Numbered from the stretch's first letter, positions 25,438 to 36,086 are shown. The stretch: DNA of 64,000 nucleotides from Microcoleus vaginatus HSN003 (GCF_022701255.1 NZ_CP031705.1:2865501-2929500), one strand, 5' to 3'. The notes: generated by a model from the sequence alone, not told the origin. A program made the numbers and translations.

Positions 25438-27182
25438 GGCGTCGGTACAGTATTAGACATTGACAAAACCGGGTAGATATGATAAGTGAAGTGAGGAGCC
25501 TGTTAAATTCTCACCATCAGGAAGAAAGAAAAAACCCTATGCGTCCTCCCTTATGGCATCCTCCAATTGAACTATCAGACCATGAAGAGTTGATTATCAA
25601 ACGCATCAAAAGAGCCAAGCTATTCACGTTTCTTCGACTCAACCGTTCATTCATATTTAATGATGAGTTTCAAGACGAACTCGCTACAATTTTTAAAGAC
25701 AGCACAGTGGGTCACAGCCCAGTTCCTCCTGCACAACTTGCCTTGGCAATTATTCTACAAGCATATTTGGGGATTTCTGATGATGAAGTAATTGAAGAAA
25801 TGCTGATGGATCAACGTTGGCAGTTAGTTCTCGATTGTCTCAAGTGTGAAAGTCCCCCTTTCAGCAAAGCCACTTTGGTTAGATTCAGAAAGGGCTTAAT
25901 TAAAAAAGAACTGGACCAACGTTTAATTGACCGCACCGTAGAGATTGCCAAACAAAAAGGTGGGTTTGGCTCATCTCAACTCAAAGCTGCCTTAGATTCC
26001 TCCCCTTTATGGGGAGCCGGGAAAGTCGAAGATACATATAATCTATTGGGTCATGCTTTGCGTAAAGCAGTGAGTGTGATAGCTGCTGGACAGGGGCGGG
26101 AGTCAGCAGAAATTGCCGATGAAGCCGGTGCGCCCATCCTCAATAGTTCTAGCTTAAAAACGGCATTAGATTTGAACTGGGATAATCCAATCGAGCGTCA
26201 AAAGGCACTCTCAATCATCCTAAACAGCTTAGATTCGGTAGAAGAATGGATGCAAGGTCAGTCTCATTGTCATGGGTTTGACCTCGCCCAAGAGACCCTC
26301 AATGTTGCCCGAGTCATTGAATCCCAAAATGTGACATTAGACTCTCAAGGAGTTCCTACTCTAAGCAAAGGGGTAGCAAAAGACCGTCGAATTTCTATTG
26401 AAGACCCAGATATGCGGCATGGACGGAAAAGCCAGTCTAAAAAAATAGATGGGTATAAACGCCACGTCCTTAAAGATTTAGATAGCGGTGTAGTTTGCGC
26501 GGTGGCATTGAAGGAGGGCAAATACTCCCGAATCTGCTGCTACACTTGACCTAGAACGTGACTTAAGACTCCAAAATATTCACCTAACTGAGTTACATAT
26601 TGACCGGGCTTATTTATCTAGTCATTGGGTCATACAGCGGGATAAGCAATTAAAGATATTTTGCAAGGCGTGGCCGGTCAGAAATTCTGGCCGGTTTGAT
26701 AAAAATTCCTTTTTCCTGGATTGGGATACGCATTTAATGAGTTGTCCCAATCAAGTAAGCATCCCATTTGAACCAGGAAAAGTTGTTCATTTTCCTCCGA
26801 GTGAATGTGCAATTTGTCCTCTGAGATCCGACTGCACAAACAGTAAAAGAGGACGTAGTGTATCAATTCATCCTGATGAAGCTTTAATGCAAGAGTTGCG
26901 AGCGCGTCAATCTACTGCCTCTGGTCGTCTCGACTTGAGAAGGCGTACTACAGTTGAACACTCTTTAGCCCATATTGGTCATTGGCAGGGAGACCGTGCC
27001 CGGTATCTTGGACAACGGAAAAATCTCTTCGATTTACGTCGAGTCGCTGTTGTCCATAACCTCCATGTCATTGCTCGAATATCTAAGGTTTTGCCAATTC
27101 AACCGGGCATAGAGTCGAACTCATTGGCCGGCTAGTTGCATACATCTCTTTTGTTGTCAACTCCTAATACTGTACCGATGCC
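25438..27182. mobile_element. IS1182-like element with CTAG target duplication
   Basis: Terminal inverted repeats begin GGCGTCGGTACAGTATTAG on the left and GGCATCGGTACAGTATTAG (complement) on the right, continuing after three mismatches with TTGACAA. CTAG directly flanks both ends (25434-25437 and 27183-27186). The 1745-bp element carries one transposase gene that is frameshifted. Confidence 0.88.
25479..27135 (+). pseudogene. IS1182-family transposase with a frameshift
   Basis: The first frame (25479-26549) encodes 356 residues, including PVPPAQLALAIILQAYLGIS, DQRWQLVLDCLKCESPPFS, AALDSSPLWGAGKVEDTYNL and MRHGRKSQSKKIDGYKRHV, the DUF772 head and first DDE blocks of IS1182 transposases. It ends soon after VALKEGKYSR. 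Reading with one base fewer in the GGAGGG run at 26513-26518 gives EANTPESAATLDLERDL and then the C-terminal part (SECAICPLRSDCTNSKRGR, RRRTTVEHSLAHIGHWQGD) to 27135. A one-base insertion is the simplest explanation; programmed shifting is less likely. Confidence 0.87.
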
Positions 27183-27257
27183 CTAGTTCGAGCTCCCAGA
27201 TTGATCTGTAGACTCAATCTAAATTTTAAAATCTCAAATCTAAAATCGAGTGACATT

Positions 27258-28051
27258 AGCGTCAGAAATCTACCGGCGAACCGTTTATCCCAACTTCACC
27301 AAAAGACGAGCGCTGCATTGTCAGATTGTCCGGATGGATGCGGAGCATGGTTGAAATGACGGATTGTGGTTGAAAAACTGGGTTTTTTAGCCAAAATCCT
27401 AAATTGAGCGTGAGGGATTTGGCTGGAAATATCAAGGTGATGAGGCTCAAAAGTCAGTCCGGGAGCGCGTTGGGACGCACTTTTGAGTGAATGCGGCCTC
27501 CAGCGTGCGCGGGCTTGCTTTTAAAGCCCGTTAAAAAATTTTGATTTGTGGGGAACTATTGGCGAAAATCAAAAGTCAGGTCAACTACAATGTACTTAAA
27601 AGAAATCGCAGCTCAGTTCCCGCCCCATTGCGGGCGATCGAACTATCTGACGATCGACAGTGCCAAGGACCAGGTGCAACTTCTCAATCTTGAGAGCATA
27701 CTGCCATTAAAAATGGTCTCTGTTTATCTTCAGGGTATTGTTTTAATAATGACTAGCCACACCGACGGTCATTATGGTAAACTCGCAAACGTTTAAGTGG
27801 AATATTTTCGTGTTAGAGGAGGCAGTGGTGGAGTCGAGAGTCAAAAGCAGGAAACAACCGAGATTTGCTGCTCAACGAATACAAGATTCAACTCGCGCTC
27901 CCAGGCTCGCTGCTGACAATTTAAATTACATGACAGCTTATAGCAGCCGGGTCAATTAGGGTCTCAACCGATGTCCGGTTTCATTTATTGAATCCCTTTG
28001 GAGGGAAAAGTGTATTGTAGAAAAATGATTGATCTTTTAGGAGGAGTGTAA
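27258..28051. other. Gap upstream of the RTX gene
   Basis: About 790 bp. Two short open frames on the plus strand (27548-27796 and 27774-27959) lack ribosome binding sites and recognisable features, so I do not call them. A small hairpin CCATTAAAAATGG lies at 27704-27716. The last 100 bp probably hold the promoter and leader of the RTX gene, whose AGGAGGAG site is at about 28039-28046. Confidence 0.35.
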
Positions 28052-28909
28052 ATGACCCAGGTAACTAATCCAACACAACCAGCAAGTTCACTACCAGGCG
28101 GTGGTGGTGGCGCAACCGTTATCGGCACCACTGACAGCAACAGGTTGAACGGCACCGGCGGCGATGACATCATCCTGACTTTTGGGGCCCCAGATGTGAT
28201 CGCTGCTGGCGGTGGCAACGACCTGGTTATTTCCGGAGGCGGAAATGACAGTATCGGCGGCGGCGACGGCAACGATAATATCTTTGCAGGCAGCGGCGCC
28301 GATGTGGTCGCTGGTGGCGGCGGCGATGACCGGATCTTTGCTGGTAAAGGGGATGACCTCGTTGATGGCGGTGATGGCAATGACTTGGTTTCTGGCGACA
28401 GAGGCAACGACACCGTACTCGGTGGCGCTGGCAACGATACAGTCTTTGGCGGCATGGGCAATGATATTGTCGGCGGCGGCGATGGCAACGACACTCTCTA
28501 CGGCGGTAAAGAAAACGATACTGTCGATGGTGGCGCTGGCAATGACTTTATCTCTGGCGACAGAGGCGCTGATGTCCTGACCGGTGGTGCTGGTAGCGAT
28601 ACGTTCTACTTCTTCTCCAGCGGTGGCGATTATGGCGTAGACACGATCACTGACTTTACCCCAGGCGAAGATAAGATCCGCTTGAAGCAGGGCGGTGTGT
28701 TCGCTGGTTTGGGTAGCAGCTTCGAGGCAAGCGAGTTTGTCGTCGTTTCTAATTTCAACGCATCTACTCCAGGAACAGCCACGAGCAACAAGTTAGTCTA
28801 CGACCCAACAAGCGGTACGTTGTTCTTCAACGGTACCAACGGAGTGCTAACTGTGGCTCAGTTGCAGCCTGGCCTGACGATTACCTCGAACAACTTCGAG
28901 TTGTTCTAA
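28052..28909 (+). CDS. RTX (hemolysin-type calcium-binding repeat) protein
   Basis: A 285-residue protein, Gly/Asp-rich in residues 35-190 with about 12-15 GGxGxDxxx nonapeptide repeats (GGDGNDNIF, GGAGNDTVF, GGMGNDIVG). Such repeats bind calcium after export by a type I secretion system. There is no N-terminal signal peptide; the C-terminal 90 residues (TITDFTPGEDKIRLKQGG, LTITSNNFELF) have the usual form of the T1SS C-terminal secretion region. It is probably an extracellular or surface-layer protein like those of motile filamentous cyanobacteria. No transporter gene is adjacent. The ATG at 28052 follows AGGAGGAG, a very strong site that implies high expression. Confidence 0.9.
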   Translation: MTQVTNPTQPASSLPGGGGGATVIGTTDSNRLNGTGGDDIILTFGAPDVIAAGGGNDLVISGGGNDSIGGGDGNDNIFAGSGADVVAGGGGDDRIFAGKGDDLVDGGDGNDLVSGDRGNDTVLGGAGNDTVFGGMGNDIVGGGDGNDTLYGGKENDTVDGGAGNDFISGDRGADVLTGGAGSDTFYFFSSGGDYGVDTITDFTPGEDKIRLKQGGVFAGLGSSFEASEFVVVSNFNASTPGTATSNKLVYDPTSGTLFFNGTNGVLTVAQLQPGLTITSNNFELF

Positions 28910-28982
28910 AACAACTGGCTGTTGTGGGGCAGCACCGGATAAGATTCGGGGCTGTTCTCACAAAGTCGGTAGTTTTAAAGGA

Positions 28983-29021
28983 TTTCAACCTCACTCTGCC
29001 ACAAGCGGGGTGAGGTTGAAA
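28983..29021 (+). terminator. Perfect 12-bp stem after the RTX gene
   Basis: TTTCAACCTCAC (28983-28994) pairs perfectly with GTGAGGTTGAAA (29010-29021) around a 15-nt loop, 74 bp past the RTX stop. It is not followed by a T run, so it may act as a transcript-stabilising hairpin rather than a classical terminator. Confidence 0.5.
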
Positions 29022-29186
29022 TATTCAATGCAGGAACTGAAGGAGGGGCAGTTAAAAAAAATTGATCGACAGTTATTGATAAAATTAATCGATCGCCCGA
29101 TCGGGCAAAATATAAATACAAAGTTTTTAAATTAGAATTTCTAGGTTTTACTGAAGCGGTAAAGAAACCGCAACTGCTGGCTAGCA

Positions 29187-31970
29187 ATGAGCACTGAAGA
29201 ATATATCCGGCAAGCCCAAATTTATTTGAACCGGGGTAAGTTAACTGAGGCGATCGAGTTTTGCAAAAAGGCGATCGAACTTCAACCGTTTTCGCCCTCG
29301 GCTTACACGACTTTAGGCGAAATTCTCGAAGCTCAAGGCGATCCGACGGCAGCAAGAGACGCTTTTGTGCAAGCTTTGGAGATTTCGCCGCAGTTTTTTC
29401 GGGCTCATGCTTATTTGGGTCAACTTTACAGCGACTATTCGTGGCTGGATGAGGCGGTTTTTCACTACCGACAAGCTCTGGATTTGAAACCAGATTGGGC
29501 TGAAGTTCATTATAACTTGGGAAATGTTTTTCACAAGCAGGGTAATTTGTTGGGGGCGATCGAGTGTTACCGAACTGCGATCGCCAAAAAACCCGATTAT
29601 CTTGATGCTTTATACAATCTGGCTGTGGTTTTAGATGAAAATAGTCAGCTCGAAGCGGCAATGGATACCTACCGACAGGTGATTGCTCTGAAGCCGGATT
29701 ACGTGGAAGCTTACAGCAATCTGGGTGTGATTTTGCTCAAGGAGGATCGGGCTGGTGAGGCGATCAAGCTTTACGAGCGGGCGATGGAGATTAAGCCGGA
29801 TTGGGCAACACTGCACAATAATTTGGGTCAAGCCTTGCTGGACAAAAGTCCGGAAAGGGCGATCGCATCTTACCTCACAGCTATTGAGTTGGAGCCTGAC
29901 ATGGTTTTGGCTCACTACAATCTGGGGAAAGCGTGGCAATTACAGGGGGAACATTCGGCGGCGGTTGCTTGTTTCGATCGCGCGATCGAGATCAATTCCG
30001 ACTATATTTCGGGCTATACAGACGCCGGGTTTTCTTTGATGGTTTTGGGCAAAATTGCTGAAGCCATGCCTTATTTTGAGCGGGCAATAGCTCTGAATCC
30101 GGATTTTGTTGAGGCTTACTGCCGCTTGGGAGACAGGCGCAGAGTTGCTGCTGTAGAAGATGATGAATTGTCAAGGGCGATCGCTGCGTGCGATCGATTT
30201 CTCACAGCACTAACTGGAAGCAAGAAGGAAGAAGGAAGAGGGAAGAAGGAAGAAAAAGAAACTATTCCCAATGCCCAATGCCCAATGCCCAATGCCCAAT
30301 TACCAATTGCTGAAATTTGCGATAATTTAGCCGAAATTTACTTGCATTTGGGAAATGCTTTAACAGAGTACGGCGGACACGAATCTGCCGTCGCTTATTA
30401 TCACAAAGCTTTGCAAATTCAGCCCAAAAATGCAGAACTTTACTGGCGCGTGGGAAATTCCTTAGCCCAGCAACAGCGGTTCAGTGCAGCAATTGCAGTT
30501 TACCACATGGCTTTGACGATTCAACCTGCTTTACCGCAGGTTTATTTTGAGTTGGCCAAACTGCTGGAAAAACAGGGGCGCTGGGAACGAGCGATTGATT
30601 ATTATCAACAGGTTTTAGCTCTGCAATTGCACGGGTATGGGGAGCAGAAACAGTGGAAAAAAAATAGTTTTATTTCGCCAGATAGCAATTCTCTCAAACC
30701 TCCTCACGGTATTTATTTATCCAGTTGGGATTGGCTGGTTAATGCTAAGTTGGATGCTGACAATTATGTGGAAATTTTTTGGAACTCGGCACCAGAAGCA
30801 AGTGCAGAAAATATTCCCAATTCCCAATTTGCGAGATCCAATTCCAAATTGGCAAATTCCGATTGTGCCGGGTTAACTTGCGGGCTGTGTTTGCAGAGAC
30901 TTTCTAAGTGGTTCGATCCGGTGCATTTGGGTTGGGGAGTTTGCCGTTTGTCGAACTTGCAACCGCTACCTGTGGAGTCGCCAAAGACTTTTGTGGCACA
31001 GATTCCCAACGGACGAGTTTGGATTGTTCCGCAGGAAAATTATTGGCTGATTTGCAAGGCGATAGCTGTAATTACTCCTGACAATTATTTGTTGGCGGAT
31101 GTGTCGAGAGATTATCCGGGGTTTTTACCTGGATGTGAAAAGCATGATGTTAGAAAACACAGCGTTTTTCAGTTAGAATCATTCCCGCCTCTTAAGCAAA
31201 TTGACGGCAGCGTGGCGGTGCTTTCTGGTTTGTCAGGAAATGTCTATTTTCACTGGATGGTTGATGTTTTGCCCAGGATAGAATTGCTGCGGCACAGCGG
31301 CAGGGATTTGGCGGAGATTGATTGGTTCTTGGTGAATAGTTGTCAGCACCAATTTCAGCGGGAAAGTCTCAGGATTCTGGGCATTCCCGAAGAGAAAGTC
31401 TTGGAGAGCGATCGCTTGCCTCACATACAAGCAACCGAGTTGATTGTACCTTCTTTTGCGGGATATTTGGGCTGGCCTTCTGGGTGGGCGATGGATTTTT
31501 TGAGGCGGGAGTTTCTCAAGGGAATTATACCGAGTTCGCGCTATCCAAAACGCATTTACATCAGCCGCAGCAAAGCAAGATATCGACGAGTTTTGAACGA
31601 AGAAGATGTAGTTGAAGTTCTGGAGCAATTTGGCTTTGTTTCTATTTTGCCTGAGTCGATGTCTTTGGCAGAGCAAATAGCTCATTTTTACCACGCTGAG
31701 GTGATAGTTGCTGCCCACGGCAGCGGCTTGACAAATACGATTTTTAGTCGGCAGGGAACTAAAGTAATTGAGTTGGTGTCGCCTCACTATATCAGCCATT
31801 ATTACTGGGGAAGCAGTCAATATTTGCAGTTGGAACATTACTTTTTAGCGGGGGAGGCTTTTGAATGCTATCCTATTAGACAGTTGATGTATCAGAATTC
31901 CCTGACTGAGGATATTTTAGTGAACTTGAGTTCGCTGAAAAGGATGGTTGAAGTGGTGGGTTTGGGTTAG
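29187..31970 (+). CDS. TPR protein fused to a GT61-type glycosyltransferase
   Basis: A 927-residue protein. Residues 1-315 and about 375-480 are tetratricopeptide repeats (for example AEVHYNLGNVFHKQGNLLGA). The C-terminal part (about 590-925) is a glycosyltransferase family 61 (DUF563) domain, with YFHWMVDVLPRIELL, RIYISRSKARYRRVLNEEDV and VAAHGSGLTN, which in eukaryotic members transfers xylose or GlcNAc. A stretch between the TPR blocks, PNAQCPMPNAQ, is coded by CCAATGC heptamers that interrupt the repeat array in frame. No signal peptide or membrane segment is visible. The next gene begins about 25 bp downstream with the same architecture, so these genes form an operon. Sugar and acceptor are unknown. 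Confidence 0.82.
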   Translation: MSTEEYIRQAQIYLNRGKLTEAIEFCKKAIELQPFSPSAYTTLGEILEAQGDPTAARDAFVQALEISPQFFRAHAYLGQLYSDYSWLDEAVFHYRQALDLKPDWAEVHYNLGNVFHKQGNLLGAIECYRTAIAKKPDYLDALYNLAVVLDENSQLEAAMDTYRQVIALKPDYVEAYSNLGVILLKEDRAGEAIKLYERAMEIKPDWATLHNNLGQALLDKSPERAIASYLTAIELEPDMVLAHYNLGKAWQLQGEHSAAVACFDRAIEINSDYISGYTDAGFSLMVLGKIAEAMPYFERAIALNPDFVEAYCRLGDRRRVAAVEDDELSRAIAACDRFLTALTGSKKEEGRGKKEEKETIPNAQCPMPNAQLPIAEICDNLAEIYLHLGNALTEYGGHESAVAYYHKALQIQPKNAELYWRVGNSLAQQQRFSAAIAVYHMALTIQPALPQVYFELAKLLEKQGRWERAIDYYQQVLALQLHGYGEQKQWKKNSFISPDSNSLKPPHGIYLSSWDWLVNAKLDADNYVEIFWNSAPEASAENIPNSQFARSNSKLANSDCAGLTCGLCLQRLSKWFDPVHLGWGVCRLSNLQPLPVESPKTFVAQIPNGRVWIVPQENYWLICKAIAVITPDNYLLADVSRDYPGFLPGCEKHDVRKHSVFQLESFPPLKQIDGSVAVLSGLSGNVYFHWMVDVLPRIELLRHSGRDLAEIDWFLVNSCQHQFQRESLRILGIPEEKVLESDRLPHIQATELIVPSFAGYLGWPSGWAMDFLRREFLKGIIPSSRYPKRIYISRSKARYRRVLNEEDVVEVLEQFGFVSILPESMSLAEQIAHFYHAEVIVAAHGSGLTNTIFSRQGTKVIELVSPHYISHYYWGSSQYLQLEHYFLAGEAFECYPIRQLMYQNSLTEDILVNLSSLKRMVEVVGLG

Positions 31971-31994
31971 TTGGTGTCTGGAGAAAGTTTAATT

Positions 31995-34900
31995 ATGCCC
32001 TCGATTGAGAAGATGGAAAAGGCAGCGGTTGATTTGAGTCGGCAAGCAGAAGTTTATTTAGCCGAAGGAAAGTTGAATGAGGCAGTTGCTGCTTGCGAGT
32101 CAGCGTTGAAAATTGAACCGAAATTGGCTGCAGCTTGCCAGACGCTGGGAAAGGTGATGCAGGTTCGAGGTGAAATCGAGCAAGCTAAGCAGTGGTATGA
32201 ATCGGCGATCGATCGCAATCCAAATTTGCCGGAAGTTTATGCTAATCTCGGCATTTTGTATTCTCAGGGGAAACAGTGGGAAAAGGCGATCGCTAATTGT
32301 GAAAAAGCGATTTCGCTAGCGCCGAATTTTGCTGCTGTTTATCGGCACTTGGCGAGAATTTGGACGCAGTTGGAGAAGCCAGAAGAGGCGGCAGACTGTT
32401 GGTATCAAGCTTTTAATATCGAGCCGAATTGGGCAACTGCTGACGAGCACGTCACTCTGGGAAATAGTTTGGTTGAATTGGGAAAGTTCGATCGGGCTAT
32501 AGAGTGTTATTCGGGGGCAATTAAGTTAAACCCGACGCTGGCAATAGCTTATCACAATTTGGGGGAAATGCTGGTTGGTCAGAAGCGGTGGGATGAGGCG
32601 ATCGCCAATTACCGACAAGCGATTGCCATCAATCCAAATTCGTTTGAATCTTACCACAGTTTGGGTAAGACTTGGGCGGAGCGAGGAGAATTAGATCGGG
32701 CGATCGCCTGTTACAACAAAAGCCTCGAACTCAATCCCAACTACGCTCGTGCTTACGTGGGTTTAGGTAATGTTTTCGCGCAAAAACAGGACTTTGATGC
32801 AGCCATTAAATGTTACCGTCAGACTCTGGAAATTAATGATAATTCCTACTGGGCATACAATTGCTTAGGGGACGCTTTGGCACAAAAACAACTGTGGCAG
32901 GAAGCTATTAGTTGCTACCGCAAAGCTATTGAAATAAATCCCAATATTCCTTGGTTTTATGTCAACTTGGGAATTGCCTTCACCTGCGAAAAATCCTGGG
33001 ATGAAGCTGTGGCTGCTTTCCTGCACGCGGTTCAGATTGAGCCGAATTTGACGGGAATTAATCAGCGGTTGGGATATGTTTTGCGGAAGCGCAGCGAATC
33101 GGGTTTAGACAGCACAATCGCCACTTATTGTCAAGCTATTGAGGTATTTGCAAGCGGGAAAATTTACCACAAATTGCTGGGAATTGAGTTAGATGGAGCG
33201 GAGTTTTATATAAATTTAGGCAATAGTTTAGCGAAACAGAAGCAGTTGGAAGGTGCGATCGTATTTTATAGCATGGCATTGCAAATTGAACCCAATGCTG
33301 CGGAAGTTGTCGCAAAACTGGATGAGGTTCGCGCGAAACAACAGGAGTTATACGCACAAATTGCCGCTTACCGCCACCAAATTGAAATCGAGCCGAGCAA
33401 TTCTAAGGCTTACAACGATTTAGGAAATATTTTACCGCAATTAGGGGAATTAGAAGAAGCAATTATTTGCCACCAAAGAGCGGGCGAATTGAGGGGTTGG
33501 CCAGAGTGTGCGTCAAAAAATTATCAATTTACCCAAGATTGGTTTACCCACAATATTCCTATTTGGAAACGGCATTTGCAGGAATTTACCGGAATTGCGG
33601 ATTTTCAAGTGGTGGAAATCGGCAGTTTTCAGGGAATGTCGGCTTGCTGGCTGCTGGATAATATTTTAACTCATCCGACGGCAAAGATTACTTGTATTGA
33701 TTTGTATTTTCAACAACATTTTAAGGGCAATATTGTTAAAACTGGAGTAGCAGATCGGGTAATTGAATTAGAAGGTTACTCTCAAGATTTGTTAATTAAT
33801 TTGGCTTCGGAATATTACGAGGTTGCTTACATTGACGGCTGTCACAAACCAACCAGTGCTCTGCAAGATGCGATTTTATCTTGGAGGTTGGTGAAAGTTG
33901 GGGGACTGATGATTTTTGATGATTACGAGTTTACGTTTCCCGACAGCCCGGAGCAAGATACTAAAATTGGGATAGATGTTTTTTTGGAGATGTTTGGAAG
34001 TCAGTTAGAAGTTGTACATAAAGGCTATCAACTGATTGTCAAAAAAATCGGCAATAAAAATTTGGGCGAAGAGCAAACTCTGTTGTCTCTGGGTTGGGAA
34101 AAGTTGGGGGATATTGCGGCAAATGCGGGTTATTTGGATGAGGCGAGTGCCCGCTATCAAACAGCTATTAAAATTAAGTCGGGCAATTACTTAACTTACC
34201 ACAAGTTAGGTAAAACTCTGCAAGAGAAAGAACTGTTTGACGAAGCTCGGGCCGCTTACCAACGGGCGATCGCACTCAACCCTAATTTTAGTTGGGCTTA
34301 CCACTTTTTGGGGGAAACTTTGCAGGCGGTTGAGGAATACGACGAAGCCGCTACTGCTTACCGCAAAGCTATTGAGTTAAATCCCGATTTTTGTTGGACT
34401 TACAACAATTTAGGCGATGTGCTGATGGAGCTTTCTGAGTGGGAGGAAGCTGCTGTTGCTTACCGCAAGTTAGTTGAACTAAATCCCGATTTTTGTTGGT
34501 CTTACGAGAGATTAGGTAAGGCTTGGGTTGCGCTGGAAAATTGGGAAGATGCGGCGGCGGCTTACCGCAAAGCCATTGAATTAAATCCCAATGATTGTTG
34601 GCTGTACAATAGTTTGGGGGAAGTTCTGGAATCACAAGAAAATTGGTCCGAAGCAGCAGTGGCTTTTGGTCGTGCTATTGAGCTAGAACCTGAGCATAGT
34701 TGGTTGTACAAAAAGTTGGGTGATGCACTGCGGAATCAAGGGGAATTGGAAAGGGCGATCGCTATTTACGAAAAAGGCATCAATCTCGATCCAAAATCCT
34801 GCTGGTGTTACGAGGGATTGGGTTTGAGTTTAATTGCAAAACAGCAGTGGGAACCTGCAATCACTAATTTAGTTCAAGCCCTGCAAATTCAACCCGATTT

Positions 34901-36086
34901 GTTTGAAGCTTACGATAATATAGGTTATGCTCTTGAACAACAAGGAGAACTCGATGAGAGCGAGCGGGCAAAATGCAGTAATCAAATTTTACCCTTAAGT
35001 ATTCTCAAAAAATACTGTGGGTTTACAGAAGATTTGACCGTTGCAGCAGAATCCAATCCGCACCTCACCTGCATTGACATCCATCCTGCGAGTCAAATTA
35101 ATTTATCTGATTCCACAACAATCGACAGCAGCCGCAGATTTTGGCAACATCAAAGTCATTCCAGAAAAGCTTTTGTTGCCGTCTTGCCAAACGGACGAGC
35201 TTGGGCCGATGTTGTGACTACCGCCGTGATTACTTCAGACCATAAACTTGTTGCTGATATTTCAATGGGTTGTGCTGAATTGGTAATCACTTCCGACAAA
35301 TTGCCTCCCGCTGAACACGTCGATGGAAATGTAGCTTTTTTATCGGCTCGCTGGGGTGGAGCCGCTTATTTTCATTGGATGTTTGATGTGATTACGCGAT
35401 TTGACCTTTTGCAGCGGAGTGGATTGATAGAAACTATAGATAAGTTTGTTGTCAATGCCTCGGATTCTTCCTATCAAGCAGAAACTTTAGATACTTTAGG
35501 AATTCCTCAAGATAAACTTTTAGAAAGTCGCTGCAATTTACACATTACAGCCGATAAATTAATAGTTCCGTCAATATCTTATGACGGATCGGGGGCGGTT
35601 TCTAAATGGAAGTGTGAATATCTAAAACAAACATTTTTAAATGAACAACAGCCACTAAATACAGACTATTCAGAGCGAATTTATATCAGCCGGCAACAAG
35701 CATCCTATCGACGAATCGTCAACGATGAAGAGGTAATTAAATACTTAGAAAAATTTGGGTTTCGCAGTGTCAAGTTGGAAACGATGTCGGTAGCGGAACA
35801 AGCAGCGTGTTTGGCTGCTGCTAAAGTGGTTGTCGCACCTCACGGAGGGGGGTTGACTAATCTAGTTTTTTGTAGTCCTGGAACTAAGGTAATTGAGATT
35901 TTTTCTCCCCTTTACGTTCCGCATTGTTATTGGATGATTAGCAATTTGTGCGGTTTGGAACATTACTATTTAATTGGCGATTTGGTTGATGAGGGAACTC
36001 CGACCAAACCTTTACATAAGAATATGCGTTTGGATGTGAACTCGCTGGAAAAATTACTGACTATTGCAGGAGTTTTGCATGGATAA
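31995..36086 (+). CDS. TPR - methyltransferase - TPR - GT61 multidomain protein
   Basis: A 1363-residue protein. Residues 1-500 are TPRs. About 525-700 is a SAM-dependent methyltransferase (FQVVEIGSFQGMSACWLL as motif I, ITCIDLYFQQ, AYIDGCHKPTSALQD, GGLMIFDDYEF) of the Methyltransf_24 type. About 705-1000 is a second TPR array with unusually regular SWAYHFLGE and CWTYNNLGD units. About 1015-1360 is a GT61 domain (YFHWMFDVITRFDLL, RIYISRQQASYRRIVNDEEV, APHGGGLTN). I place the start at ATG 31995 with GGAGAAAG upstream; the frame opens earlier with TTG. The fusion suggests methylation and glycosylation of one substrate held by TPRs. It overlaps the next gene by 8 bp. Confidence 0.8.
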   Translation: MPSIEKMEKAAVDLSRQAEVYLAEGKLNEAVAACESALKIEPKLAAACQTLGKVMQVRGEIEQAKQWYESAIDRNPNLPEVYANLGILYSQGKQWEKAIANCEKAISLAPNFAAVYRHLARIWTQLEKPEEAADCWYQAFNIEPNWATADEHVTLGNSLVELGKFDRAIECYSGAIKLNPTLAIAYHNLGEMLVGQKRWDEAIANYRQAIAINPNSFESYHSLGKTWAERGELDRAIACYNKSLELNPNYARAYVGLGNVFAQKQDFDAAIKCYRQTLEINDNSYWAYNCLGDALAQKQLWQEAISCYRKAIEINPNIPWFYVNLGIAFTCEKSWDEAVAAFLHAVQIEPNLTGINQRLGYVLRKRSESGLDSTIATYCQAIEVFASGKIYHKLLGIELDGAEFYINLGNSLAKQKQLEGAIVFYSMALQIEPNAAEVVAKLDEVRAKQQELYAQIAAYRHQIEIEPSNSKAYNDLGNILPQLGELEEAIICHQRAGELRGWPECASKNYQFTQDWFTHNIPIWKRHLQEFTGIADFQVVEIGSFQGMSACWLLDNILTHPTAKITCIDLYFQQHFKGNIVKTGVADRVIELEGYSQDLLINLASEYYEVAYIDGCHKPTSALQDAILSWRLVKVGGLMIFDDYEFTFPDSPEQDTKIGIDVFLEMFGSQLEVVHKGYQLIVKKIGNKNLGEEQTLLSLGWEKLGDIAANAGYLDEASARYQTAIKIKSGNYLTYHKLGKTLQEKELFDEARAAYQRAIALNPNFSWAYHFLGETLQAVEEYDEAATAYRKAIELNPDFCWTYNNLGDVLMELSEWEEAAVAYRKLVELNPDFCWSYERLGKAWVALENWEDAAAAYRKAIELNPNDCWLYNSLGEVLESQENWSEAAVAFGRAIELEPEHSWLYKKLGDALRNQGELERAIAIYEKGINLDPKSCWCYEGLGLSLIAKQQWEPAITNLVQALQIQPDLFEAYDNIGYALEQQGELDESERAKCSNQILPLSILKKYCGFTEDLTVAAESNPHLTCIDIHPASQINLSDSTTIDSSRRFWQHQSHSRKAFVAVLPNGRAWADVVTTAVITSDHKLVADISMGCAELVITSDKLPPAEHVDGNVAFLSARWGGAAYFHWMFDVITRFDLLQRSGLIETIDKFVVNASDSSYQAETLDTLGIPQDKLLESRCNLHITADKLIVPSISYDGSGAVSKWKCEYLKQTFLNEQQPLNTDYSERIYISRQQASYRRIVNDEEVIKYLEKFGFRSVKLETMSVAEQAACLAAAKVVVAPHGGGLTNLVFCSPGTKVIEIFSPLYVPHCYWMISNLCGLEHYYLIGDLVDEGTPTKPLHKNMRLDVNSLEKLLTIAGVLHG

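Larger units (their letters stand above)
25395..27257. repeat. Dispersed repeat R1, copy 4, split by an insertion sequence
   Basis: The left part (about 25395-25437: CGCAGGAGTCGCCCGCCGCC, AAAATTTTAGCTCCTAG) and the right part (27183-27257: CTAGTTCGAGCTCCCAG, ATCTGTAGACTCAATC, AAATCGAGTGAC) rejoin into a normal R1 copy once the insertion sequence and one CTAG are removed. Confidence 0.8.

Noticed and set aside
27548..27959. Two overlapping short frames upstream of the RTX gene
   Set aside because: No ribosome binding site and no resemblance to known proteins; more likely leader or non-coding DNA.
28052..28909. RTX protein as a toxin
   Set aside because: Only nonapeptide repeats and a secretion-type C-terminus are present; there is no pore-forming or enzymatic domain.
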